Shown one piece after another: positions 1-8,220 of a DNA stretch of 64,000 bases. The DNA comes from Bremerella sp. JC817 (GTDB taxonomy: Bacteria; Planctomycetota; Planctomycetia; Pirellulales; Pirellulaceae). How positions within the stretch are numbered: the stretch's first letter is position 1; each line of letters begins with the position of its first letter. The DNA is taken from NCBI RefSeq assembly GCF_040718835.1, contig NZ_JBFEFG010000274.1:682001-746000 (forward strand). Reading direction: 5' to 3'. The notes beneath the pieces were generated by a model that worked only from the letters and a program-made list of their open reading frames with translations, was not told where the DNA came from and searched no databases. A program made the translations under genes and the position numbers.

Positions 1-595
1 GCATCTTGGCAGGTTCGGTCAGTTCAGCACCTGGGCCGGTTTCGACGGCGTTCTGCACCGCTCCGGCGGTTCCAAACAGGAAGGAGTGCTCGTCCAACAG
101 ATGCCCGGCCAGGTAGTCCATCTCGAAGCTATCCAGCAGAAACACACTGCCGTTGATCGCAGAGTAGAACTCTTTGATTTCCTCTTCTTCCGGCATGCCA
201 TCGGCCAGTTCTTCGATATTGGCGAGGAAGGTTTCCTGGCTCAAGGTTTCCGAAGTACGGACGATCGAGAACATGTCCGGGTAAGGATAGTCCGGAGTCG
301 GCGGCGTAATGCAGAATGTGATTGAGGTGATCTTCATCGGATCGAAACCGAGATACTTCTTGCCGAAGGCCTCGACCACTTCGACCGGATAGGCCCGAGC
401 AAAATCGCCTCCCAGAAAGCGGTTCGCTTTCACAAAGCCCACCCCAACCGAATTGGCCGGCACATAGGCCAAGCCCGGCAAGTCGTCGGCGGCTGGTGCT
501 GGTGCGGCAGCCTCTTGGGCCATCAGCATTTGGGGAGGAAATGCCATCGTGGCAGAAAGAAAACCAATCAGAATCGCACTGAAAAGATGTCTCAT
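1..595 (-). CDS. Secreted hypothetical protein, C-terminus cut by window edge
   Basis: An open frame runs from an ATG at 595 leftwards off the window without a stop, giving at least 198 residues. The N-terminus is a signal peptide: MRHLF followed by a hydrophobic stretch and a likely cleavage near residue 26 after MLMAQ. An Ala/Pro linker precedes an acidic soluble region with no enzyme motif I recognise. Sequence around residues 40-50 (AYVPANSVGVGFV) resembles the start of planctomycete exported proteins of unknown function. It is divergent from rlmL with a 196-base gap. The gene is real on coding character and signal peptide; its function is unknown. Confidence 0.75.
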   Translation of the reverse strand, partial: MRHLFSAILIGFLSATMAFPPQMLMAQEAAAPAPAADDLPGLAYVPANSVGVGFVKANRFLGGDFARAYPVEVVEAFGKKYLGFDPMKITSITFCITPPTPDYPYPDMFSIVRTSETLSQETFLANIEELADGMPEEEEIKEFYSAINGSVFLLDSFEMDYLAGHLLDEHSFLFGTAGAVQNAVETGPGAELTEPAKM

Positions 596-791
596 GAAAA
601 AGGGGCCTCCGCGGACTCCAGACGAGGGAAAAAACAGATGTGCTCCACAACTGCCAAGTTATAGACGGTACCGAGCCCCCCATCGACTATTTTATGGAAA
701 GTTTATGTTCGCCTGGGTTCGATCTTTCCACCTCCCCTGCCTCTTCGGGGCAGGCGGGCCGGGATTGGTAAAGTAGAATTCGCAGCGTACC

Positions 792-3008
792 ATGAGGGAT
801 TCCATCCCAACCTCGGAAGCGGTTATACGCGTGAACGATTCGTCAGCAATTCCATTTTTGGCCACCACTGCCTTCGGGATCGAAGCGGTCACCGCGCGCG
901 AACTGCAACTGCTCGGCTATCAGACCGAGATCGTGGGCTCAGGCCGCGTCCGCTTTACCGGCGACTATCGCGATGCCATGCGGACCAATCTGCATCTGCG
1001 AACCGCCGATCGCATTCTGATTGAAGTCGCCCAGATCCCGGCCGGCGACTTCGATGCACTCTTTGAAGGGGTGAAGGCCCTGCCTTGGGAAACCTGGATC
1101 GATGGCATAGGAGCGTTCCCGGTGAAAGGGCGCAGCTACCAGTCGCAGCTCACTAGTGTTCCGGCGGTGCAGCGAGCCACCAAGCGTGCCATCGTTGAAC
1201 GTCTGCAGTCGGTGCATGGCAACCTCCCGGAAACAGGCGCGAACTACACTATCGAAGTCGCGATTGCCAAAGACATCGCCACGCTGACCATCGATACCTC
1301 AGGTGCCGGCCTGGCCCGACGTGGTTACCTTGATCCCGATCGCCATTCGCCGATGAAGTCGACCTTGGCGGCGGCGCTCGTGCAACTGAGTTACTGGGAC
1401 AAAGACCGCCCTCTGGTCGATCCGTTTTGTGGCAGTGGCATTCTGTTGATCGAAGCGGCGATGATCGCTCGCAAACTCGCGCCGGGTTTACTGCGAGACT
1501 TCGCACTGATCGAATGGCCTGCCGTCGATCAGGAACAATGGCTCGACCTGCAGGAAGAGGCCCGGGCAGAGGAACTGGAGTCGCTGCCAGAGTCGATCAT
1601 CGGCTACGACGAAGATCCTTCCGCCTTGCGGCTGGCCCGTCGCCAGGCGATGTCAGCCGGTGTCCACAAAGACATTCACTTCCAAGAGCAAGCCTTCACG
1701 CAGATGACCAGCAAGCGAAAGTATGGCTGCGTCATCACCAGTCCGCCGTACGACGATCACTCCCGGTCGCGCCGCACGATGTGGGATTTCTACCGCAGTT
1801 TTCCCGACATTTTCCGCCAGTTGCCGACCTGGTCGCACTTCATCCTGACGGCTTTCCCCGAGTTCGAACGAGCGATGGGGCAAGAGGCGAATCGTCGTCG
1901 CAAGATGTACAACGGTCGCGTCGAGTGCCACTACTATCAATTTCATGGGCCACCGCCGCCGAAGGCTGACGCCCCCAACCAGGAAGTCGAAGAAGAAGTC
2001 GTCCCCAAGCCACGTCCCGTCATTCAACCAGCGTTTGGTGGGCTGGACGACAAGGCTCGCGAACAAGCGCAGTTGCTCAAAAGTCGTCTATCAAAACGAG
2101 CCCGGCATTTTCGTCGCTGGCCGAAGCGAGGCATCTATTGCTATCGGCTCTACGATCGCGACATCCCCGAGATTCCGCTGGTGATCGATCTGTATCACGA
2201 TTACCTGCACATCACCGATTACGAACGACCGCACGACCGGACACCTGCCCAGTATGCCGACTGGCTCGATCACATGTGCGAGGCGGCTCGCGAGGTGCTT
2301 GAGATCCCGGAAGGGCAGATGTACGTGAAGCATCGTGCTCGGCAGATCGGAACGACGCAGCACGAAAAAGTGGCCGACGATTCGCACATCATCACCGTTG
2401 AAGAAGGTGGCTTGAAGTTCGAGGTCAACCTGTCGGACTACGTCGATACCGGCTTGTTCCTCGATCACCGTAACCTGCGCAGTCAGTTTCGGGACGAAGC
2501 TTCCGGCAAGCGAGTGCTGAACCTGTTCTGTTACACCGGGGCTTTCAGTGTTTATGCTGCCGCGGGTGGAGCGACCTCGACCACTAGCGTCGACCTGAAT
2601 GCGAACTATCTGGACTGGGCAGGCCGCAATTTCCAGCTCAATCGGCTCTCGATTGCCAAGCATCACTTTGTGAATAGCGACGTGATGCAGTACCTGCGCA
2701 AACAAACCGCCGGAGCGAAGTTCGATCTAGCGATCGTCGACGTGCCGACGTTCTCGAACAGCAAAAAGACGGACGATGTCTTTGACGTCCAGCATGACCA
2801 TGTCGAACTGATCTTACGAACGCTCGACCTGATGAGCCCTGGCGCGGTGCTCTATTTCTCGAACAATTTCCGCCGCTTCAAGCTGGACGAAGAAGCGCTC
2901 GTAGGCCTGTCGATTCGAGAGATCTCGAAGCACACCGTGCCTGAGGACTTTCGTAATCAGCGCATCCATCGCTGCTGGCGAATCGTGAAACCGGGCGGAG
3001 ATAGCTAG
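792..3008 (+). CDS. rlmL: Fused 23S rRNA methyltransferase RlmKL-like (m2G2445 / m7G2069)
   Basis: A 738-residue protein with the two-enzyme architecture of E. coli RlmKL: an N-terminal THUMP plus Rossmann methyltransferase (RlmL part) and a C-terminal RlmK-like methyltransferase. SAM-binding motif I of the first half is DPFCGSGILLIEAA near residues 212-225. The first catalytic motif reads SPPY at 317-320, where RlmL enzymes normally have NPPY. The second half has NLFCYTGAFSVYAA as motif I, and D650-V-P-T-F-S-N-S-K where E. coli RlmK has DPPTFSNSK. The N-terminus is about 20 residues longer than E. coli RlmL, so a start slightly downstream is possible. It stands alone between a divergent secreted protein and a lipoprotein gene. 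Family assignment is confident; the modified nucleotides are inferred from the family. Confidence 0.85.
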   Translation: MRDSIPTSEAVIRVNDSSAIPFLATTAFGIEAVTARELQLLGYQTEIVGSGRVRFTGDYRDAMRTNLHLRTADRILIEVAQIPAGDFDALFEGVKALPWETWIDGIGAFPVKGRSYQSQLTSVPAVQRATKRAIVERLQSVHGNLPETGANYTIEVAIAKDIATLTIDTSGAGLARRGYLDPDRHSPMKSTLAAALVQLSYWDKDRPLVDPFCGSGILLIEAAMIARKLAPGLLRDFALIEWPAVDQEQWLDLQEEARAEELESLPESIIGYDEDPSALRLARRQAMSAGVHKDIHFQEQAFTQMTSKRKYGCVITSPPYDDHSRSRRTMWDFYRSFPDIFRQLPTWSHFILTAFPEFERAMGQEANRRRKMYNGRVECHYYQFHGPPPPKADAPNQEVEEEVVPKPRPVIQPAFGGLDDKAREQAQLLKSRLSKRARHFRRWPKRGIYCYRLYDRDIPEIPLVIDLYHDYLHITDYERPHDRTPAQYADWLDHMCEAAREVLEIPEGQMYVKHRARQIGTTQHEKVADDSHIITVEEGGLKFEVNLSDYVDTGLFLDHRNLRSQFRDEASGKRVLNLFCYTGAFSVYAAAGGATSTTSVDLNANYLDWAGRNFQLNRLSIAKHHFVNSDVMQYLRKQTAGAKFDLAIVDVPTFSNSKKTDDVFDVQHDHVELILRTLDLMSPGAVLYFSNNFRRFKLDEEALVGLSIREISKHTVPEDFRNQRIHRCWRIVKPGGDS

Positions 3009-3179
3009 GTGAATTTCGGTCATCTTGCCGTTTGACCGCAGTTTCACCCTAAAACGGGGGTGCTCCAGCAATTACAATCTGACTGGTGCCATTTATTAAG
3101 ATTTGCTAATGTAATCTTTCCCCCCGCTTCCCTCACCGGAAGTTCCACCCCACCTCGATCTCTGCTGGACGCCCCCACC

Positions 3180-3644
3180 ATGCCAACGCGCGGTACCCTA
3201 TTTCTATTGCTATGGGCATTGCCTTGCCTGATCTTTACGGGCTGTGCTAAATCCAACCAAGCGGAATCGCTCGGAGCGACCGCGGAAGGAACGGTTCTTC
3301 TGAATGGCTCTCCAGTTGAAGGAGCCATGGTCACGTTTCGCTCGGCCGATCGCGGTCTGCCGAGTGCCTTTGGACGCACTGATGCCGATGGCAAATTCCA
3401 TTTGGCCACATCGACCGGTAAGTCAGGTGTCGCCCCTGGCGAATACCGCGTGGTGATTACCAAGTTTGAAACTACGGCCGCCGAGATCCCTTCCGAAGAC
3501 GATCCCAACTACGCCGGCGGAATGAACTCGCAATCCCAAGCGGTGAGCGTGCTTCCCAAGAAGTATGCCGACGCGACGTCTTCCCCATTCAAGGTCACGA
3601 TTAGCGAAGGGGACAATACCTTCGATCTCGCCTTGGAAAACTAA
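3180..3644 (+). CDS. Carboxypeptidase-regulatory-like lipoprotein
   Basis: A 154-residue exported lipoprotein. MPTRG is followed by a Leu-rich core and the lipobox FTGC, so Cys22 is the likely lipidated residue. The mature part has the small beta-sandwich pattern of carboxypeptidase-regulatory-like/transthyretin-like domains: EGTVLLNGSPVEGAMVTF, then GRTDADGKFHL, and APGEYRVVITK. The frame is open further upstream to 3060, but the ATG at 3180 places the signal peptide at the N-terminus. It is followed 153 bases later by a DUF1559 gene on the same strand, a pairing common in planctomycete genomes. The role is unknown; an envelope protein is likely. Confidence 0.8.
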   Translation: MPTRGTLFLLLWALPCLIFTGCAKSNQAESLGATAEGTVLLNGSPVEGAMVTFRSADRGLPSAFGRTDADGKFHLATSTGKSGVAPGEYRVVITKFETTAAEIPSEDDPNYAGGMNSQSQAVSVLPKKYADATSSPFKVTISEGDNTFDLALEN

Positions 3645-3797
3645 GCGGAAGCCCATTTCGCTCGTTCAATATTTCTCACTCAACAGATTTCATCGTGGCG
3701 GTTCGATTCCCCTCGGTGCCTACCTTTCTGTTGCGAGTTCCTTCGATCATTGGATTCGATCCTTCCTGAAACCCACTTCCCTACAGGTCTCTCCCTC

Positions 3798-4868
3798 ATG
3801 CTCAACCAACGTCTTCCTGCGCGCGGATTCACACTCGTCGAACTGCTTGTGGTGATCGCCATTATTGGCGTGTTGATCGCGTTGCTTCTGCCGGCCGTGC
3901 AACAAGCCCGTGAAGCGGCTCGTCGCATGGAGTGCTCGAACAACATGAAACAGCTTGGGCTGGCGCTGCACAATTATCACGACATCCACAAGACCTTCGT
4001 GCCACGTCGCCAAGGCACCAACTTACCTTCGGGCTCGGACATGAGCGGCACCGAGAACCAGCACAACTGGGGTCGGGCCAGCGGCTATATCGGTTTGCTG
4101 CCTTACCTGGAACAAGGTGCGATGTACGATCGCATCACTGCCGGCGATGGCACCGTGGCTCCTTACGGTCCGTGGGCCTGGCGTGCCTGGAGTGTTTGGG
4201 ATACGCCTCCCTCGATGCTGAAGTGCCCTTCAGCAACGGCTCGTAACGAACAAGCCAACTCGACCAACTACATGTTCAGCGCCGGCGACCAAATCACCAA
4301 CAACCGCAGCGGTGAATCGCTTCGCGGCGTGTTCGCTTCGGTGAAGGGAGTTGGCCTGCGTGACATCACCGACGGTTCGAGCAACACCATCGCCATGAGC
4401 GAGCGTCTGGTCACCAACTTCAATCTTGGTTCCGGCGGAACTTCGATTCCGGTCAAGCATGGTACCGCGACCGGCTTTTCGGGCCTGGCCACCAACCCGG
4501 CGCAGTGCGTTACTGCCGCAAGCGGCCAGTTCTACATCGATCCTTCCAGCATCAAGGGCCGCACCGGCTGGCGTTGGACCGACGGCCAGATCGAAAAGGT
4601 CGGCTTCACGACCGTCTTGCCGCCGAACGCCCCTTCGTGCATCGATGGCGCCGATACCAATGGCGACGGTGCCAACACCATCATGCCCCCCACCAGCAAC
4701 CATCCAGGCGGCGTGATGGGTCTGTTTTGCGATGGCTCGGTGTCGTTTGTTTCGGAAACGATCGATACCGGCGACCTGACCGACCCGACGGTGAACTCGG
4801 GCCGCAGCCCTTATGGCGTCTGGGGTGCCATGGGATCGAAGTCGGGCGGCGAAGTCGTCTCCCGCTAA
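3798..4868 (+). CDS. DUF1559 pseudopilin-like protein
   Basis: A 356-residue protein with a type IV prepilin-like N-terminus: [18 protein letters not shown], with predicted cleavage between G and F and Glu at +5, followed by a long hydrophobic helix. The body shows DUF1559 hallmarks: [34 protein letters not shown], and the C-terminal [11 protein letters not shown] segment. This family is strongly expanded in planctomycetes and is thought to form or associate with extracellular structures; the exact role is unknown. The frame extends to 3750, but the ATG at 3798 leaves the usual short basic leader before the prepilin site. A strong terminator follows. Confidence 0.92.
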   Translation: MLNQRLPARGFTLVELLVVIAIIGVLIALLLPAVQQAREAARRMECSNNMKQLGLALHNYHDIHKTFVPRRQGTNLPSGSDMSGTENQHNWGRASGYIGLLPYLEQGAMYDRITAGDGTVAPYGPWAWRAWSVWDTPPSMLKCPSATARNEQANSTNYMFSAGDQITNNRSGESLRGVFASVKGVGLRDITDGSSNTIAMSERLVTNFNLGSGGTSIPVKHGTATGFSGLATNPAQCVTAASGQFYIDPSSIKGRTGWRWTDGQIEKVGFTTVLPPNAPSCIDGADTNGDGANTIMPPTSNHPGGVMGLFCDGSVSFVSETIDTGDLTDPTVNSGRSPYGVWGAMGSKSGGEVVSR

Positions 4869-4903
4869 TTTGGGCCTGACAGAACCGATATTGGAAACGA
4901 AGC

Positions 4904-4938
4904 AATACCCATCGCATGCCTGTGCGGTGGGTATTTTT
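4904..4938 (+). terminator. Rho-independent terminator after the DUF1559 gene
   Basis: An 11-base stem, ATACCCATCGC paired with GCGGTGGGTAT through one G-U wobble, has an 8-base loop and is followed by TTTTT. It lies 36 bases after the DUF1559 stop and insulates hisD. Confidence 0.85.
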
Positions 4939-5125
4939 ATGCCGATCCCTTCGGTTTAGGCCTAATTTGCCTCGTCTGGCAACAATTCCGCGAACCTGGA
5001 AAGGGCAATTGGGCCTTTTCTGTAGGGGCCAGGCAGACCAAAATGTTAGGTTTGGTTCAGACCGAGGGAATCCAACAGTGATTTCCCCTTCGCCCCAACA
5101 CCCGTGTGCCAACCTAAGGGTCGCA

Positions 5126-6490
5126 ATGGATTTGAAGTCGCAAATCGCTTGGATCGATACCCGACACGATGACGTCGATACCCAACTGCAACAGGTCCGT
5201 GACAAGCTGAGCCCTAAAGGGGATGTCGTCAGCGAAGCGGGACGTCGTCGGACGATCGAAGTCTTTGGCGAACCGCTGAGTCCTCAGCAGGTCGTCCAGC
5301 GGATCTGCGCTGATGTCGAAAGCCGCGGCCTGGCAGCCGTGCTCGAGTACGGACAGAAGCTCGATGGTAAGCAGCTTTATGCCACCACCATTCGGGTTTC
5401 GGAAGAAGAACTGCGGCTGGCCCACGAAGCGGCAGATCCTGAGTTCCTGGCTACGATCCGCAGCATTCGCGAAAACATCCTTCGCTTCCAGTCGGCCATT
5501 CTGCACAAAGACGTCGAAGTGCCCATTGAACATGGCGGTCGACTACGACATCGCTATGCTCCGCTTAAGCGAGTGGGCATCTGTGTTCCTGGCGGTGCGG
5601 CTGCGTATCCTTCGACGGTCTTGATGACCGCGGTGCCAGCGATGGCGGCCGGTGTCGAAGAACTCGCCGTGATCGCTCCTCCGACTCCGTTCGGTTCGTA
5701 CAATCTTGATCTGCTGGCGACCTGCGTCGAAATCGGCGTGAAGGAAGTTTACCGCGTCGGTGGTGCCCATGGCGTCGCCGCGTTGGCCTATGGCGTCGAA
5801 GGCATCCCGAAGGTTCAAAAGATTGTCGGTCCTGGCAATCTGTTTGTCGCCTTGGCCAAGAAGCATGTCTTCGGCGAGGTCGACATCGACTCGATCGCCG
5901 GCCCGAGCGAAGTGGTTGTTGTCGCGGACTCGACTGCCAAGCCAGAATATATTGCCGCCGACATGTTGGCTCAGGCCGAACATTCTCCTGGCAGCAGCGT
6001 CTTAATTAGCTGGGACGAACAACTGATCGACGCCGCGTTAACCGAACTGGAAAAGCAGGTCGCCGTTTTGGAACGCTGCGACCTGACGGTTCAAAGCCTG
6101 ATCGACTTTGGTGCCGTGATCCTGACCAAGAACGAAGCCGAAGCTTGCCGCATCGCCACCGACCTGGCGCCAGAGCATTTGCACATCGCCACGCAAGACA
6201 GCGAAGCGACCGCCGAAAAGATTCTCACCGCCGGAGCGACCTTCCTGGGTAACTTCACCCCGGTCGCTTTGGGTGACTATGCCGCGGGGCCATCGCACGT
6301 GCTTCCGACAGGAGCAACAGCTCACTGGGCCAGCGGCCTATCGGCCAACGACTTCCTTCGCTCGCGCAGCGTAATCCACTTCACCGAAGATGGCCTGAAG
6401 GCGATCGCCCCACTGGTTACGACGTTGGCCGATAAAGAAGGCCTAACCGCGCACAAACGCAGTGTGACCATTCGCACCGAAACCGAATAA
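5126..6490 (+). CDS. hisD: Histidinol dehydrogenase
   Basis: Catalyses the last two steps of histidine synthesis, L-histidinol to L-histidine with two NAD+. The 454-residue protein has the family signatures GVCVPGGAAAYPS-type loop, IAGPSEVVVVAD, and AQAEHSPGS. Q283 and H286 correspond to the zinc ligands Q259/H262 of E. coli HisD, and E350/H351 in the PEHL motif correspond to the catalytic E326/H327. The frame is open back to 4916, but the extra 70 residues look non-coding; the ATG at 5126 follows AAGGG at a suitable distance and gives the normal HisD length. hisC starts 16 bases after the stop, so hisD-hisC-hisB form a compact operon. Confidence 0.95.
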   Translation: MDLKSQIAWIDTRHDDVDTQLQQVRDKLSPKGDVVSEAGRRRTIEVFGEPLSPQQVVQRICADVESRGLAAVLEYGQKLDGKQLYATTIRVSEEELRLAHEAADPEFLATIRSIRENILRFQSAILHKDVEVPIEHGGRLRHRYAPLKRVGICVPGGAAAYPSTVLMTAVPAMAAGVEELAVIAPPTPFGSYNLDLLATCVEIGVKEVYRVGGAHGVAALAYGVEGIPKVQKIVGPGNLFVALAKKHVFGEVDIDSIAGPSEVVVVADSTAKPEYIAADMLAQAEHSPGSSVLISWDEQLIDAALTELEKQVAVLERCDLTVQSLIDFGAVILTKNEAEACRIATDLAPEHLHIATQDSEATAEKILTAGATFLGNFTPVALGDYAAGPSHVLPTGATAHWASGLSANDFLRSRSVIHFTEDGLKAIAPLVTTLADKEGLTAHKRSVTIRTETE

Positions 6491-6506
6491 ACATCGCAGG
6501 AACACC

Positions 6507-7565
6507 ATGGGCTATTTTCGTCCTGAAATCGAAGCCATCGCCGGTTACAAGCCTGGGGAACAACCGCAAGGCGGCAAGTTCATCAAGCTGAACACCAACG
6601 AGAACCCTTACCCTGCGTCGCCGAAAGTTGCCGAAGCGATTCGTGCTCGACTCGACCAGGGACTTGAGAAGTATCCCGACCCAATCGGTACCGCGTTTCG
6701 CATTCGTGCGGCGGAAGTGCTGGGGGTCGAGCCTGACTGGATTTTGTGCGGCAACGGAAGCGACGACATCCTGACCATCCTGACACGAGGGTTCGTCGGC
6801 GATGGCCAGTGGCTCCGCTTGCCAACGCCAAGTTACATCCTCTACAAGACGCTCGCTGACATTCAGGGAGCCGACAGCGAAGAGATTCAGTTCAACGACG
6901 ATTGGACGCTGCCGGAATCGTTTGGCACGGCCAGCAATCATTTGAAGCTGGCGTTTCTGCCGAACCCGAACAGTCCGAGCGGAACAGTCGTTCCTAAAGA
7001 TCAACTGCGAGCGATCGCGGACTCGCTCCCCTGCCCTTTACTGATCGACGAAGCGTACGCCGATTTCGCCGACGACAACTGCATCGACCTGGTTCGTGAA
7101 AACGAAAAGATCATGGTCTCGCGAACGCTCAGCAAATCGTACGCGTTGGCCGGTCTGCGGTTTGGTTTTCTGGTGGCCCAGCCCCAGATGATCGAACAAC
7201 TGATGAAGGTCAAAGACAGCTACAACTGCGATGCCCTCGCGCTCGCTGGTGCGATCGCTGCGATCGACGATCAGAAGTGGGTTGCCGAGAACAAAGCGAA
7301 GGTGGTGGCCACGCGTGCCCGGATGACCAGCCGGCTCCGTTCGCTTGGTTTCACGGTGCCTGATTCTCAGGCCAACTTCGTCTGGGCGACGCGACCAGGC
7401 GTCAAACTCAAACCGATTTATGAATTCCTCAAGGCGAACCATGTGCTGATCAGATACATGCAGTACCCCGGTATCACCGAAGGAATTCGCATCTCGGTCG
7501 GTACCGACGGCCAATCCGACGTATGCTTGGACTTGATCGAGCAATATCTCCAGCAGAATCCGTAA
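6507..7565 (+). CDS. hisC: Histidinol-phosphate aminotransferase
   Basis: PLP-dependent fold-type I aminotransferase converting imidazole-acetol phosphate and glutamate to histidinol phosphate and 2-oxoglutarate. The 352-residue protein shows KLNTNENPYP near the N-terminus, LCGNGSDD for phosphate contact, DEAYADF for the pyridine-ring Asp, and SRTLSKSYALAGLRFG with K210 as the Schiff-base lysine. AGGAA precedes the ATG by a short spacer. It sits 16 bases after hisD and 20 bases before hisB, in line with co-transcription. Confidence 0.95.
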   Translation: MGYFRPEIEAIAGYKPGEQPQGGKFIKLNTNENPYPASPKVAEAIRARLDQGLEKYPDPIGTAFRIRAAEVLGVEPDWILCGNGSDDILTILTRGFVGDGQWLRLPTPSYILYKTLADIQGADSEEIQFNDDWTLPESFGTASNHLKLAFLPNPNSPSGTVVPKDQLRAIADSLPCPLLIDEAYADFADDNCIDLVRENEKIMVSRTLSKSYALAGLRFGFLVAQPQMIEQLMKVKDSYNCDALALAGAIAAIDDQKWVAENKAKVVATRARMTSRLRSLGFTVPDSQANFVWATRPGVKLKPIYEFLKANHVLIRYMQYPGITEGIRISVGTDGQSDVCLDLIEQYLQQNP

Positions 7566-7585
7566 CCTCCGCATAATTGCCTCCC

Positions 7586-8179
7586 ATGACCCGCATTGCC
7601 AAAATCGAACGCGACACGACCGAAACCCAGATCAAGCTCGAGATGAATCTCGACGGCTCCGGCAACTTCTCGGGCTCGACCGGCGTTGGCTTCTTCGACC
7701 ACATGCTGCAGTTGTTCACGCGGCACGGTTGTTTCGACTTGAAGGTCGAAGTGAACGGTGACCTGCACGTCGACCAGCATCACACGGTAGAAGACACCGG
7801 CATTTGCATCGGTCAGGCCATTCGCCATTCGATTGGCGATAAGAAGGGAATTCGGCGTTACGGTCACTTCACGCTGCCGATGGAAGAAACGCTGTGCAGC
7901 ACGGTGTGGGACCTGAGCGGGCGATATTACCTGGTGTTCAACGCACAGTTCACAACCGCCAAGATTGGTGACTTCGATACCGAACTGGTGGAAGACTTTT
8001 GGCAAGCCTTGGCCGCCAATGCGTTGTGTAACTTCCACGTCAACATCCACTACGGCCGCAATAATCACCACATCTCCGAAGCGATCTTCAAGTGTGCGGC
8101 GCGCAGCTTGCGGATGGCAGTCGAACACGATCCACGTTCCCCTGGCGTGCCCAGCACCAAGGGAACGTTGAATTCGTAA
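7586..8179 (+). CDS. hisB: Imidazoleglycerol-phosphate dehydratase
   Basis: Dehydrates imidazole-glycerol phosphate to imidazole-acetol phosphate. This is the monofunctional 197-residue form, without the histidinol-phosphatase domain of enterobacterial HisB. Manganese-binding motifs are intact: [24 protein letters not shown] and [15 protein letters not shown] nine bases upstream is in frame, but the ATG at 7586 gives the conserved [15 protein letters not shown] start. It is the last gene of hisDCB and is followed by a stem-loop. The remaining his genes are not in this window. Confidence 0.95.
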   Translation: MTRIAKIERDTTETQIKLEMNLDGSGNFSGSTGVGFFDHMLQLFTRHGCFDLKVEVNGDLHVDQHHTVEDTGICIGQAIRHSIGDKKGIRRYGHFTLPMEETLCSTVWDLSGRYYLVFNAQFTTAKIGDFDTELVEDFWQALAANALCNFHVNIHYGRNNHHISEAIFKCAARSLRMAVEHDPRSPGVPSTKGTLNS

Positions 8180-8197
8180 GCCGACCAGGAAGGGTCA

Positions 8198-8220
8198 CTC
8201 GGGGCGTTATTTGCCCCGAG
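8198..8220 (+). terminator. Stem-loop terminator between hisB and the convergent M60 gene
   Basis: A perfect 8-base stem, CTCGGGGC with GCCCCGAG and a 7-base loop, lies 18 bases after hisB and is followed by CTTCTTTC. It overlaps the last codons of the convergent metalloprotease gene. The U-tract is broken, so termination efficiency is uncertain. Confidence 0.5.

Noticed and set aside
129..683. 184-codon minus frame at the left edge
   Set aside because: The true gene is in another minus frame from 595 with a signal peptide; this frame is Ser/Arg/Cys-rich shadow.
3690..3725. T-arm-like GGTTCGATTCC before a DUF1559 gene
   Set aside because: No matching acceptor 5' half or anticodon stem upstream; the stem pairs poorly.
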